Part shown: positions 1 through 12,148 of the stretch, piece by piece
Numbering within the stretch: position 1 is the first letter of the stretch
Layout: every line of letters begins with the position of its first letter
Assembly (NCBI GenBank): GCA_020809705.1
Contig: CP085832.1
Coordinates: 4,278,001 to 4,342,000, forward strand
From: Calonectria ilicicola
Taxonomy: Eukaryota; Ascomycota; Sordariomycetes; Hypocreales; Nectriaceae
Length of the DNA stretch: 64,000 nucleotides
Direction: 5' to 3'
Translations under genes and position numbers: made by a program
The notes under the pieces: generated by a model
The model's input: the letters and a program-made list of their open reading frames with translations, nothing else
Told to the model about the DNA's origin: nothing
The model's database searches: none

Positions 1-778
1 GCCTTAGCCTATTGCCACATACGACCATAGCTCTTACAGAATACAGGATCCCGTCAGGAATTTGTCTACCAAATGTTGACCTCCATTTTTGGCTTCTTGT
101 ATGGAACCAAGAAGGAACCAAGAAGGAACCAGCAAAGGAACACCGTTTAGAGCCTAGAACAAAAGACTAAACCTACCCCACCACTGTAACACATATTGAT
201 ACAAGGGGTTTATTTAATATTTAATTTGTAGAATCATAAAATATATAAATAACGATGAGAAGAACTTTCTCTTTATTTGATTTATGAAGCTGTTGCCCTG
301 GCTACCGATGTCCCATTAGCTCGCTGGCTTCGGACGGAGGAGCTGCCTGGTTTAATAGAACTACGCTTGCAACACTTGGTAGCCTGTTATAATGACAAGT
401 CGTTTTTAGTATCAACTATTTGTACCAGTCTGTAACAGCGTAGCAACCTGTCCCACTACCTTGTGCTTGGCGCTTATTCAACGATCAGCAATAGCTCCAC
501 TCCCAAATACGATAAAAATCACATGATAGTTGCTGCATTAAGTAAGTGCTATTTGTAATTAGTGGGGGAATGTCTAAGCCGAAATTTAACCGTTTTATCA
601 AGTTCGAGATTCCCAAAATGGGTGAGGGTTTAGGCAACTTTACTTCGCCCCCTTGCATGTAAAAGTTGCAACGGATAAGTAGCGCAGAACTCTCATTTGC
701 CCGCTTTTGACGAATCTACGGTTTTTCTTATTGTCGGGCAATTGCACACATTAGAGCCGTACGTGCTTAGCACACGTC
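1..778. other. left-edge non-coding region
   Basis: I see no gene in this AT-rich stretch, which is the upstream region of the HET-domain gene. It holds a small tandem repeat (listed separately) and no coding frame with a recognisable domain. Confidence 0.5.
103..131 (+). repeat. 11-bp tandem repeat
   Basis: The unit ggaaccaagaa occurs twice in perfect head-to-tail copies, followed by a partial third copy. It is a simple short tandem repeat with no evident function. Confidence 0.8.
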
Positions 779-3068
779 ATGTCAACATTTCAGGATCAGG
801 TGCCTGCGAAGCTTTGTGCTCGGTGTCAGGTACTTAAATTCGACGATTCTGAATTCGACAGCTTCGAATCCTATTCAGCAAACGGCGAGCCTTATCTCGA
901 CTTTGAAACCCCTGACTCCAAAGTACTCGAGTTCCAACTCGATTACGAATTAGATGACAGCTTCCCACATCTCGTAGCCTTGGCCAACGGTGCGAGGGGC
1001 GGCTGTGATTTCTGTGCTTATCTCAGGGAACTTTTACTATCTGATGAGGTGCAATGTCGCCTGAGTGATAAAATCCTTGATTTGGCACAAAAGGAACTTC
1101 CGGTAACCATTTTTCTTTACTATACTTGGGGCACCAAACTGGACGCAGAAAACAAGGGCCTAGATTCTCTCATTGTCGGTCTGTACCTTGATACCCGACA
1201 GTTCACAACACTTGGCAGAACAGGCGATCTGGAAATGGACATAGTACTATCTGCAGGCTCAGTGTCGGATGAAAAGCATGGTAAGTATCCGGCACACAGG
1301 TTGCTTGTATGAAAAGAGGAAAATCATAATTAACCGATGAGCTTTCCCTCTAGCAATCCCTAGTACGAAATGCGATAGTTGGTTGAGACTCTCTCCATCA
1401 GCACAAACAATTCACTTGGACGATAAAAAACTAATTTGGATGAAGTCTCATTTACGGGATTGTCATGAAGGGTCTCACACAAATAAATGCAATTCCCCTA
1501 TTGGGACAATAGATGCCAGAGCACTTCCCACTCGCCTGGTAGATGTAAGGGGACGGACTCCGCGGCTGGTTCACGGCTCCGAGATAATGTCCAATATCAA
1601 AAATAACCAAGAAAACCTCCCAAGATATGCTGCATTGAGCTATTGTTGGGGTACGGCCTTGGATGCAAAAAACCAACTGAAGACGGAGGTGGCATCTGAG
1701 GCGAAAATGCGTAACGAAATACCACTGTCTTCAATGACGAAGACTCTCATGGATGCTGTCCAGCTTGCCCAAGCCCTACAAATACCCTACATTTGGGTTG
1801 ATGCACTTTGCATTCTTCAAGACGATAGCGGGGATTGGGAACGAGAAGCAGTTCGAATGGGCCAAGTGTATGCAAATGCGTTTGTCACCTTCTGCGCGCT
1901 TAGCCCATCCTGTCATTCGAGCTTTTTGCAGCCACTGTCCTCGCGCATTATCATTCCCTTTCAGTCATCTATCCGGAGTGAGGTAAATGGGGCTTATGCC
2001 CTTCAGTACTACAGATGCTCGATTGGCACATTATGGGTGCCTCCTACACTATCCGATGTGGTTAGTAGCCGTTGGATTGAACGTGGCTGGGTACATCAAG
2101 AGTTTGTAATGTCAGCACGACTGCTAGTCTTTGGCCCTTCTTTTCTTCATTTTCTATGCCCCTCTATAACCTCTTCAGAACACGAGCCCTCGAGTTATGA
2201 AATGATGCAATGGCAATTTCTGCTTCGTGGTGTTTCCACAGATCCCTCTGAGCTATACGATGAATGGGGGGTTAGTATAGCACCGATGTACTCGGATAGA
2301 TCTTTTTCCAAGGAGGAGGATGCATTGCCAGCCATTTCTGGACTTGCAAAATACTTTTCAGACGCCATGCAGGATGAATATGTGGTAGGGCTATGGAGAA
2401 AGGATATCGTGAGAGGGTTGATGTGGTCGTTCACTAACTCTGGACGACGACCTCGGGATCTCAATGACATTCTCGCTTGGCATGATTGTTCTGATCGATA
2501 CGTCTCGCCATCGTGGTCCTGGGTTGGTCGCCACTTCATTGATTTCGATTTGTATCGTCGCCCCGGTTGCACATTTCGCGACTTTCAGCCCCTGTATGAC
2601 ATTACACCTATTGTGGATGTCCTAGGGCAAAATCCCTTTGGTTGTATCTCCAGTGCAGAGCTAAAAATCACTTCCAAGACATATAACCATCCCTATACTA
2701 TTGAGATGGATGATCATCACCCTTTTTCCGGTCAGCTACGACTTAGGGACGGCACCTCAATATCATGCGAATTTGACTGTCGTGTTTCATCTGAGTTGCC
2801 AATTCGTCTGAAGTTGCTAGTACTTGGTGTCATAGACTGGGCGGAAATGCGTCTAAGGGATGACTGGTGGGAACGCGCATCCATTAATGAGGTAGCCCAG
2901 AAAGATTTTGCTCAGATTCCTGACCATGATGTCTATGGTCTTCTCATTCTCGCGTCGAGGCACAATGGCAAATTTTACAGGGTAGGAACTTTCCATTCAC
3001 TTTCGCGAAAAGGAGGTAGTGTTAGGATCTTGGATGATTGTGAAACTGAGACAATTAGCCTCATTTAA
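779..3068 (+). CDS. HET-domain protein
   Basis: Heterokaryon-incompatibility (HET, PF06985) protein of 738 aa. Exons are 779..1280 and 1354..3068; the 73-bp intron has a gtaagt donor and a ctctag acceptor, and splicing restores one open frame. The HET core is clear: YAALSYCWG at about residues 259-267, then IPYIWVDALCILQDD and a WEREAVRMGQVY stretch. The N-terminal part (1-180) carries Cys pairs (CARC, CDFC) that often precede HET domains. HET proteins act in allorecognition and regulated cell death in Pezizomycotina, and the family is large and variable. No NACHT, ankyrin or WD repeats follow the HET region. The partner and trigger cannot be told from sequence. The domain call is firm; the biological role is inference. 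Confidence 0.9.
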
Positions 3069-3410
3069 CTTTGACTCAAATAGGGGATTGTAGTAATGAA
3101 AAAGAAAAGATTTTAGACCGTGTGATTGTCAAGTGTTGCACAACTAGCATCAGTCGCTGAGATAATATGGGAATTGGAAAAGTATTAAATTGTGGTGTGT
3201 AAGTCGCTACTTACTTGAATTTAGAATCAATGGAGCGAAGATGGAGAATGGATGAGCTATCAATCTAGCGAAATTGAATGTGTTCACCTTTTGGGCAATG
3301 CGGGTAGATTTGATCAGCTGCCACCCCTAAATCTGCTAGCTGCAGGATTGTGTTATTAATAGTATCGTAACCATTGAATGAAGGTGCATGATTGGATGTT
3401 TATATTTAGC

Positions 3411-3817
3411 TGCGTAGGCTAGACATAAGAGAAACCCTCGGCGTCTTGTCCAGTTTAGAGCGAGAGATAATCTTCTCTGATTCAATTGATCTGTTTTTCT
3501 TGAGCTAGCCTTTTTATATTAGCATTAGCTACTAAGAAATTAGTGCTTCTAGTTTTTGTGATGAGATTAGATTAAAATGGAGGTTTTTTTGGTTTTTAAA
3601 TAAAGGAATATTATTAGTTTTATAAATATTCTTCGAGGTTGGGTTTTAAATTCTAGATATTAGATGGTGTAAGGAACTTGCTGTTATAAAGAGAGTTTAG
3701 AATTTACAGACTTTTTTACTGGCCTCGAGAACTTGAGTGGGGATTTTATAATGATAAATCTGTATATCTGTGTAATTAAAGTACAGGAGTGTTCTTCCAC
3801 TTGCTATATGTCCTAAT
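3411..3817 (+). repeat. dispersed ~400 bp repeat, copy A
   Basis: This stretch aligns end to end with 9238..9639 in the same orientation. By eye identity is roughly three quarters, with several small gaps. Shared landmarks in order are cctcggcgtcttgtccag (g/t variant), tttttcttgagctag, aattagtgct, taaggaacttg, gagtggggatt (g/c variant), ctgtgtaatt and ctatatgtcctaat. Copy A is richer in T and A at many sites where copy B has C or G, as expected from decay or RIP-type C-to-T change. It has no coding content. A solo LTR, another non-autonomous element or an old segmental duplication would all fit. Confidence 0.75.
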
Positions 3818-3823
3818 CATCTC

Positions 3824-4006
3824 TTGGGTTTCTTGAAATTCAACAGTTCTGCGAGTCTCGGGGGAGGGAGATATCTAGAGGATTGTGCTAAAGCAAAGCT
3901 TGCTAAATATGAGAATGCCATCAATGGACCAGGTCATGATAAGCACGCCCATGACCCTGCAAATGAGGCTCGTCGGATCAGTTCGTTACTACAGAAGTCA
4001 AGTTAG
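3824..4006 (+). pseudogene. possible coding remnant
   Basis: A 60-codon open stretch just beyond repeat copy A, with a compositionally protein-like segment (RYLEDCAKAKLAKYENAING). It has no convincing start context and no recognised domain. It could be the decayed tail of a gene carried next to the repeat, or simply chance. The rest of 3069..4113 holds no gene I can support. Confidence 0.2.
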
Positions 4007-4113
4007 GCTATTGAGGCCATCTACAGCATGTGACATAATATACTAGCAATATCCTTAGCAAGACTTATAGAAAATAGCCTTTATTAGATATATCATAAAA
4101 GCTTTTTATTTCA

Positions 4114-7100
4114 TTATCCAGGAAGTGAGGTGGTAGACGGATGAGGTTCGGTCTTTTTTTCCGTATCCATTAATCGAGTATTACCAACCTCCTTCTTTCG
4201 CAAGAATAGGTGCTCTTTATCATCCAATACCCCGATAGTATATTCTATTTCTTCTCCAGGTCCCTGAAACCATCCCAATTGAAAGCGCTTATCTGACAAC
4301 CTCTGGTGGAGTTCGCTTGAGGGTATCATGTAGGCATCCTTTGGAAGGGCTCTGAGAGCATTTGAGCCACGAATTAGAGCCTCCATGCTCGCCATGCTGT
4401 GAAATCCTTCAGGTGCCAGGCCCTCCAAGTCTAAATCTAGAAGCCAACCTGGCTTGTCCCTCAGCGCGTTTCGTAGGAGAGTCGAAGCCAAAGCCCATAT
4501 GTTGAATATAAGCACCAAGGACAAAATTGCTATCAATGTAAATGTCATGTTTGGGTTTTGTACTAGTACATGCCTTCCCCGGTTTGTTATTGTCCCTTTG
4601 ACAGCCGAAAGGTTCGTATGATGCACAGGCGCAGCTGCTGACTCCTCGTCAAGACCCAGACGGTGTTCGATATTCGCAAGTTGGGCGCCCACAATGCCAA
4701 TATTAGAATTTATTGCTTCCATGATCCTCTTGTCCTGGTCTGGTTTACCGAAATCTTCAGGCCGTATCGGACCGAAAGGTTCAACGATTAACTGAAACAA
4801 CCTGGGTATGTCGAAAAAATAGGAAGTGTTAAGTGGAACACTAGGATAAACAATAGAATAATCAGATAAAATGCCCAAGGGAAATCCAAATGGAGGATCC
4901 CACAGCTTTGTATTTTTTGTATGTTGGCTGGGGGCGTTTTGATGGTCGATTTGGACGGATCCATTATTCCAAATCAGCCTCACATCTGTCGTCACTTCAG
5001 CCCAAGAATAGTTGCATCTCCAAATCGAGACATGATCAAATCCATCCATTGGAGATTTCAAATTTCCCCATAAAAATGTTTGCATGTCCCATGGTACATA
5101 TGAATTCGTACCATTGTATGGATCAGGATCACAGTCAACCGGGCCAGATAGAGATGTGAGATTAGTTTGGGAAGAGAGTGTTTTTGTGACATACGATGCC
5201 CCCAGAGCTATCTCATCGCCATAAAAGGTGGCAGTTTCAGTAAGAGAAGCATCGGTTCCATTGAGACACGTGAGGTATTGAGTGATGTTTGCAACATGAT
5301 ATTCAAATACATCAAACTCGACAATTTCCGCATTTTCAGAAAAGTTGCTGTAAATAGGAGTCTTATTGACCCCACTATGAATAGAAATACCGAAGTCTTC
5401 GTCAGAAAGCTGAATACAAGTTGGGACCATCTTTACGGCGGGAGCGCTGAGTTGGACTGAAATATTGGAATCCCACTTCAGATTGCTTATATCAAAGCTA
5501 GGGAACGCAAGGTCGGCATATGTGTTTTGCGGCCACGTAAGATTGGACATGCTTCGTGTTAATAATAAACTGCTCAGGTCTTCTCTTATCGCTGTAGCAT
5601 TTTTCAATTCATCTTTTTCCTCTGACAGAACACGAGAGCCAAACCAACTCGTCTGTTGAAATTCGGAAGCTATGGTCTCGGGGGCAGTCTGGATGTTGAA
5701 GAGAATAGCCGAAAAGGATGTCAAAAAGGCGCAAAGGATGGTCAGAATTTGCGTCAGGCTGATAGCAAAATCATTCATTCGGAAAGAGTGATATAGTGCT
5801 CGGAGCCCTAGCATGTCCGTGAGTGACATGTCAAGCTCTTGTGATTTCAAATGTCTTGTTGAGAGGTTGCGCAGTGCGGCAAGGTCTCTCATGGTTGTAC
5901 CGGTTGAACTAACATACAACGAAATACCAAGCATTATCATCGTCGGCAAAGATGTCCATAAAATCGGCCAGTATTTGTCTTCTTTGGGGCGTTTTACTAA
6001 GCCCCCAGACGTGCCTGATATTTGAAGTGTAATCACTAAGCCGATGATAATACCAAGTACGAATATTGTAAATATAAAGCGAGCCCAAAATCGTAGAGCG
6101 ATAGGAGAGTATGTAGAGAAAGTCCATTCAGCCTTCCTAGTTTCCCGCATTTGTGTCAACGAGTTTGTAATTCTGTTGCTGAGCTCTGTGTTGCCGTGAA
6201 AGAAAAGCATAGTTCCTAATAATGTCGCTGGGTCTCTATACCAAATATAGGATATTCTCCTATGTTCCAATATGGCCCAAGACGTAATGCACAAACTTAT
6301 TGCGAACAGGCCTGTCATGAAATTGGAAGAAACTTGATTAACGTTCAGCCTGTATACTTCCGTGGTGACCGACCCGTTGATCATCTTGGTCTTGTTTGTT
6401 TGCCTGAGTCCATAATGTGAGAGCATAGGAATCATTTTCTCTGTTAAGCTGTTAAATGCCTCTAATATTGTTTCGTTATCATGCAGCGGCATGATATCAG
6501 AACCCGCCAAGCCTTCAGGCGGAAACTTCGACCAGTCCCACTGAGCTGTGGGAGAGTAATCTGTTGAGTACGACCATTGCGTTATGGCGCCCCCGGACGA
6601 GATCGCATTTTTCAGCATGTTCAGAGGGTTTGATTTGACATTAATCTTATCTACCTTGGGTAAAGGGCTTAACTTCGGGGCCACGCCATTGTCGACAATT
6701 TCCACTTTAGAAATCCAAGCCCTCGGCGAGCACAAAATGGCCGCACAGGTATTCAAATGACCCAGAGTCCAATTTTGAGATGATGGGATGTAAAGTCCAC
6801 CAAAATACACAAAGCTTGGGTTTTGTTGAGGTAGATTGGAACAAGGATGTTTGGTGTCGAGTTCAGATTCAGTAAGCCAGATTTCTGCGTAGTCGGCGTC
6901 TTTACTCGAAAAGCCCGAAAATTTGTGGGTGAAATTCACGGGATGATCGCAGTTCTGAAAATTGAGTTCGACATTATAAAACATTTCCAGTTCGAATCCA
7001 TCTTTACTTTCAGCTTCTCCGATAAAGGAAGCTGAGCAACTTTCCAATTCCGAGCATTCGATATCCATAAAAGCACCGTCGACAACCACCGTCAAAGGGG

Positions 7101-8135
7101 CATCAATAGTACCACGGGGTTTTGCACCTGGCTTTACTATTCTGAATGTTTGATATGCACCTTCTTTTGTGACGCCAAAAGGGAAGCCCATGTCAAAACT
7201 CATCATGGCCCGGGCATTGTAATACGGGAATAAGCCAGCACCTATGCCCGTGTCGGTATCCTCCTGGTATAGGTCGTCGGGATTAATTTTGAACAAGTCC
7301 TCGGTGGCATTAAAGAAGTCCAAAACCTCGACCTTGACGGATTTCGTGGTCAATATTGGTTCAAGTTGAAACAAACTTGCGGAGAGTACAATTTGGGCTT
7401 TCAATATTATCGACACGAGAGAGACTAAAAACACAAGGTAATGTTTTCGTTGGAGTGATTGAATCAGGACCATAGGGGATAACATGGATGTATAATCCAG
7501 GGTGTGGAAACTTTTGTCTGAAGGATTTTTATGCCTCGCTTCAATCCATGGCATATATCTGAGTGCTTGAAACTCGACCCGAGACCAAAATATTCCAACG
7601 ATGGTAAGTACTGTGAACGGAATATCAGCTGTGTATCAAACACTAGAAGCAGAACCTCAAGACACTTACTGGCAGTTGGTACAAATTTCCAAGCATAGGT
7701 AAATCGTGGCGATGATTCAAGAAGACCTTTATTGCGTTCTGAATAGAGAAGCAAAATAGGAAGTGTTATTGTGAAGTATAGAAACAGCGCGAAGAATGCG
7801 CTGAGTGGGACTTTTCGCAACCAAAATGGATACCACTTTGCCAACCTATCATTGCCAATTTCTTTCTCAATTGTATCGTCATTGTTGATGTTTGTAACCA
7901 TGAGCAAAGTTGAGTCCACATTGTCATGGGGGATATTGGGTTCCAGGTTTACTTCGGACTCCGCAGCCTGCGGCTCGACAATATTGAGCTCTCCTAAGGT
8001 CCCCGCCTCGGAGAGTCGTCCATAGCCGGTGCTACCCGAGGTCAAAGTAGAGCAGGGGCTAGGACTTCGATAATTTCCTTCAGACTGAGGGGTGCTGCGA
8101 CTAGAAAGAAATTGCTGGGGATCCTGTATGATCAT
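4114..8135 (-). CDS. DUF3433 large membrane protein
   Basis: Fungal membrane protein of 1320 aa. Exon 1 is 8135..7670 and exon 2 is 7610..4114; the 59-bp intron (gtaagt...cacag) joins VPTA to ILTIVGIFWSRVEFQ. I chose the ATG at 8135 because the upstream in-frame codons lack an ATG. After a ~100-residue Ser/Pro-rich cytosolic-looking head come the family hallmarks: WYPFWLRKVPLS before the first helix, an RVEFQALRYMPW segment and a further helix near residue 215. A second helix group lies near 585-795, and a last helix near 1175-1195 is followed by a conserved-looking tail. Long loops rich in NxS/T sites (for example NLTW, NGTD, NTSY) suggest extracellular exposure. DUF3433 has no known activity, and the function here is unknown. 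It is convergent with nothing close; repeat copy A lies beyond its 3' end. Confidence 0.85.
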
Positions 8136-9237
8136 GACTTTTGGTCTTGGAAATGACAATGCCAGCGACTATGGCGTTCGGAATAGAAAAAGAAATCGTC
8201 GAATAGTAGTCAGCATGAAATGTTTTTTTTTTTTAAGAAGCTCACTTGTGTCTTGGCATGGGGCAGTGTGTCTTAATATGGGTCATCAACGGTTCTGCTT
8301 CCATCATTGGGCTAAGGCAGTGCAGTGCAATACGAGAACCAAGCACATCTGGTGATTCGCAGGCAAGGCTTGCCTTGAACCCCGCCTATGGCTAGCGGCC
8401 ATCTGTTGCAAGGCGTACGCAGTAAGCCTATTTAGGAAATATGCAGCGCCAGGAGAACTTGGCACTGGCTTCCTGGTGGTCCATTTTGCTGATCTTTTGC
8501 TTGTGCTTCTTCAGCCGCACGAGGCTGAGACGGACCCATGTAAATACCTGTGAAACGTGTTGTGTGCGCTACAATGCACTTGGGATGTGTACGACATACG
8601 ATGAAGGACTTTTGTTACTCATGGTACCGCATCCTGGCTAGGATTACTGTCCTGCGCATGATAGGTGAATGACATGGTATCCTTTGCAGCCAACTGCACG
8701 CACGGGACTTTCGCCTTGACAGACACTCTTCCAATACCCCCAATCAGCTCCTTTGTGATTATAAATATTACCTTCTTGACTAGCCTCATTTGAAAAATAA
8801 TGAATCCAATATTGCTTATTTCCACAGTCCAGTTGTTACATTCCATACGTCGTGTTGGCGGGGCTTTGTGGAGTGCGAGAGCGAGAAGACTGGTGGCACG
8901 CATACTGATAGGTGTAGAATGAAATGGGTTTTGGATGACGAATAGTTTATTGAGGCTTGAGGAATGAAGATGAAATTGATAGAGCGCCAAAATGGACTAC
9001 TCACGTCCGAAAAAAAAAAGACATCGATAAGGCCTGATCTATTTCAGTGTTGGTTGTCTGTACGAGGCATGCATTGTTTGGTGATATTTGGCGTGAGGTT
9101 TATGTGAAAGAAATGGTACGTTGTATTTCAAGTGCATGAATGATTGGATGTTGCCCCTTTACATTCTTTGTCGGGGTTTCGCTGTTGTAAACCGACAGCT
9201 GATCGCTCCCATGAAAGACGGTACCGGGACCCACGGG
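8136..9237. other. intergenic region
   Basis: Non-coding, with several short chance reading frames and poly-T/poly-A runs (around 8222 and 9011). I see no supported gene. It is likely to contain the promoter of the DUF3433 gene. Confidence 0.5.
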
Positions 9238-9639
9238 TGTGTAGTCTAGATAAAATAGGAACCCTCGGTGTCTTGTCCAGTTTTAAGAGATAATCTTATC
9301 TGATCTAATTGATTTGTTTTTCTTGAGCTAGTATTTTCATATTAGGGATTAATTGTTAGAAAATTAGTGCTTTAAGTCTTTGCTATAAGATTAGCTTAAA
9401 GTGGAAGTTTATATAATCTTTAAATAAGGAAATGACGTAGGTATTAAAAATATTCTGTAAAGTTAGGCTTAAAATCCTAGATGTAGTAAGGAACTTGTCA
9501 CTATAAGAAAATTATAGAATTCACAGATGTTTCAGCCAACCGGCCTTAAGAACCTGCGTGGGGATTCCACAACATATAAATTTGCAAAGCTGTGTAATTG
9601 AAGCATAGGAGCTTTATTCCAATCGCTATATGTCCTAAT
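9238..9639 (+). repeat. dispersed ~400 bp repeat, copy B
   Basis: Partner of 3411..3817, same orientation. Its right end (ctatatgtcctaat) runs into the stop codon of the SDR at 9635..9637, so the SDR appears to terminate inside the repeat boundary. Copy B is less AT-rich than copy A. I could not identify a target-site duplication. Confidence 0.75.
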
Positions 9640-10609
9640 TTTCGTCTTGCATTCCAATCATTTCCAGTGAATCTTTCCATAGCCTGGCTTCATATTCGGG
9701 GTGATAGGTGTTTTGGCCGTGATGAACTCCGTCGGGATCCTCCGCGGTCGTACCAGGCAGGAGCGTTGATACGGAGCAGTTGGTCAAGTATTTCCCACCC
9801 TTGCCCTCTAGCTCCTTGCTGATTGCACCCCATACTGTAGTAGCTGCGCCTTGCTCCGTGCTCCTCCAAATGCTGGTCGATGCGCGAACAAAGTTGACTT
9901 GTTGCTCAGTCATATAGCGCGACAGCCCAGTCTCAATTGCACCAGGGTGAAGACTTAATCCGTGTATTCCCTGACTGCCGTATCGTCGTTCAATCTCGTT
10001 GGCCATGTAGACATTGGCGGATTTGGATTGCGCATACGCAAGGTACGGCACGTAGCCTCCCTTTTCGAAGTTGTAATTACCGGTATCATTCAAAGCATAG
10101 GCTCGGTGTGCATCCGAACTGACCACTACAACACGAGATTGGAACTCTGGCGTAGAAGCAGCCAGAAGTGCTGGCTTTAGCAGTTGGAAGAGGAGAAAGT
10201 GAGAGACGTGGTTGGTTGCGAATTGAAGTTCAAATCCGTCTTTGCTCAGCTGACGCTCAGGAACCATCAAGATGCCCGCATTTGCGATGAGAATATTGAT
10301 CTTGTCTGTCTTTGCCAAGATGGTTTTGGCCGCATCTCGGACACTCTCCAATGAGGTCTGCTCCAGGTATACCAATTCCATCTTTTCTGGGTTAAAGGAG
10401 GCGCCCAAGGCTGATTTTGTTTTTTCGAAGCTGCGGGATAGCAAGATGAGGGACAATCCTGTCGCCGCCAGGGCGCGGACAGTCTCGACGCCAATTCCAG
10501 ATGAGACACCAGTAATGACGGCAACTTTGCCAGCTAGCTGGCCCTCCAATTGAGCATCTTTGACAACCTGTAAAGCGGTTGGGAGAGCCTTTTTAGCAGA
10601 GTGAGACAT
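9635..10609 (-). CDS. SDR-family oxidoreductase
   Basis: Classical NAD(P)-dependent short-chain dehydrogenase of 324 aa, encoded without introns. The cofactor motif TGVSSGIG is at residues 33-40, NAG at 110-112, the catalytic-Ser region VVVSSDAH near 161-168, and the active-site pair Tyr192/Lys196 is in YAQSK. The extended N-terminus (about 25 residues before the Rossmann fold) and overall length match the WW-domain-oxidoreductase/retinol-dehydrogenase-like fungal group, which act on hydrophobic alcohols or ketones; the substrate is unknown. The stop codon overlaps the end of repeat copy B. It stands alone, with no pathway partner adjacent, so a role in secondary metabolism is possible but not shown. 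Confidence 0.9.
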   Translation of the reverse strand: MSHSAKKALPTALQVVKDAQLEGQLAGKVAVITGVSSGIGVETVRALAATGLSLILLSRSFEKTKSALGASFNPEKMELVYLEQTSLESVRDAAKTILAKTDKINILIANAGILMVPERQLSKDGFELQFATNHVSHFLLFQLLKPALLAASTPEFQSRVVVVSSDAHRAYALNDTGNYNFEKGGYVPYLAYAQSKSANVYMANEIERRYGSQGIHGLSLHPGAIETGLSRYMTEQQVNFVRASTSIWRSTEQGAATTVWGAISKELEGKGGKYLTNCSVSTLLPGTTAEDPDGVHHGQNTYHPEYEARLWKDSLEMIGMQDEN

Positions 10610-11326
10610 TTTCGAATGAAGGAGCTAGAAAGCAGGCAAAAAGAACAAGATGGTAGGGTGTTGGTAATGCGAATTTGGAGTTCAAATCTGACAAAATGAA
10701 GTTGGAAGACACATTTCTAAATTTAATATATTTAGGTCAAGTTAAGGTTTCCCAAGGCGTAGTGCCCGATTGTAAACGGCGGAAATAAGCTCAAATATTA
10801 CCTAAGTTGCAGGTGCACATTTAGACTTTGTGGAGAGGTGCAACTTTCGGGGGATTCTTTGCCGCTAGAATGTTGAAGATTGATCCAATGTTGCCGCAAG
10901 CACGCTGTGTAGTGCATATTTATTTATTTACTATTTTTATATTTATTAATAATTATTGGAGTATTTTTATTTAAATATACCGTGACCTGGTTGTGCATCA
11001 TAGTGTTTATTTGTCTTCAACCCAACCCCTGTCCCTGTGTGGCCCCTCCTCCGTCCTCATTTCCGTTCTTGCCGAAACGCTTGACTAATATTCACCCCCT
11101 GATCGTACAATTGTCTGACTGTAAGAGTTATAGGTCAGCGGGAATTCGGGTGCATTAAGAGCCCCGGGGGTGATGTTGCCAAAAAGCAGAGATGCCTATT
11201 GGTGATGTAAATGTTGCCTTTTTTGTTTCATTCCGTTTTCCCAATTGTGACCAATTTTGTTTCTCCGAATTATGCGGTTGAGGAACCACTGTATAGCACG
11301 ATGCCATAAACTCTGGAAAAAGGCAT
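10610..11326. other. intergenic region
   Basis: Promoter side of the SDR and downstream side of the secreted-protein gene. An AT-rich patch lies at about 10915-10980. No gene is supported. Confidence 0.5.
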
Positions 11327-12148
11327 TCACAGCGAGCAAAACAAGCCGGCTAGGTTGAAGGGGACCGCAGCAAGGCCGCTAATAGCGCCGGCAACGGCAC
11401 CTGCGGCGCCGAGCATTGTGGAGCAGAAACCCGAATTCTCGGGGCCCATTTCAATATAGATATTTAGGTGACCACGGTCATTGGGCTCGTTGATGACGAT
11501 GTGAATTGTTTGTGAGAGCGCGTACTGTTCAATACTTGCTTCTTCTGCAGTAGAAGGGAATCAGTTAACTCGAATGCTCCAGTAATGAAAGGGAAAAAAA
11601 ATGTCACAAAACTTACCACAAGATAGACCTCCTCCGCAATTCATGTACTTGGCGTCGGTTTTCTGCGTCGCCTTGTCGGCAATGACTGACAGGATCTCCA
11701 CCAACGCCTCGCGAGTAGCTTTGCCGTCGGGGATGAAGGAAGCCTCGGCTGATACGCGAATGACAGTCTTGTCTAGATCCGCACCACCACCGCCTGGCAT
11801 AGTGGTATCGACAGTGAGGATCTTGTCGCCGCTGCACCCGACGGTTGAGCAGTGCTGAAGCAGCTTCTCAAACACCTGGCGCGGGTGTGTGTTGCCAAAG
11901 CTGACGGCCTTGTCCGACGAGTCGACGTAGATGCCGTCTCCCTTGGTTGGGTCGGGCTCGGACGGTGTGCTGCAGTTTGGGTTGTTGGCGCACCGCGTGG
12001 TCCCGTCATTGCTTGGTGGTGCTTGGCAAGATGGGTCCTCTGGGTGTTTTTGGCAGTGGGACACGGTGCCGTCAGCGCCGCTCTGGGGATAAGGTGCCGC
12101 AGCGGCCACACCAAGGAGAAGCGCGGTGACAGTAACAAAGGGACGCAT
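11327..12148 (-). CDS. secreted cysteine-containing protein, unknown
   Basis: Predicted secreted protein of 249 aa. Exon 1 is 12148..11617 and exon 2 is 11544..11327; the 72-bp intron (gtaagt donor, ctgcag acceptor) extends the frame well past the stop met by reading straight through. A signal peptide is plain at the N-terminus (MRPFVTVTALLLGVAAAA, cleavage likely near residue 18). The first ~75 residues are Pro/Asn/Cys-rich and disordered-looking. The rest looks like one folded domain with alternating beta-like and helical segments. Ten cysteines (about positions 32, 41, 53, 59, 100, 105, 171, 177, 218, 247) could form five disulfides. The last ~30 residues are Gly/Ala-rich and hydrophobic (MLGAAGAVAGAISGLAAV) and end in Cys-Ser-Leu; they might be a membrane-inserting helix or, less likely, a GPI-anchor signal. 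I do not recognise the family. An effector or antimicrobial role is only a guess. Confidence 0.75.

Noticed and set aside
11545..11616. Early C-terminus of the secreted protein obtained by reading straight on (ending HYWSIRVN)
   Set aside because: The gtaagt donor and ctgcag acceptor give a longer frame with further paired Cys; the read-through end is intron sequence.
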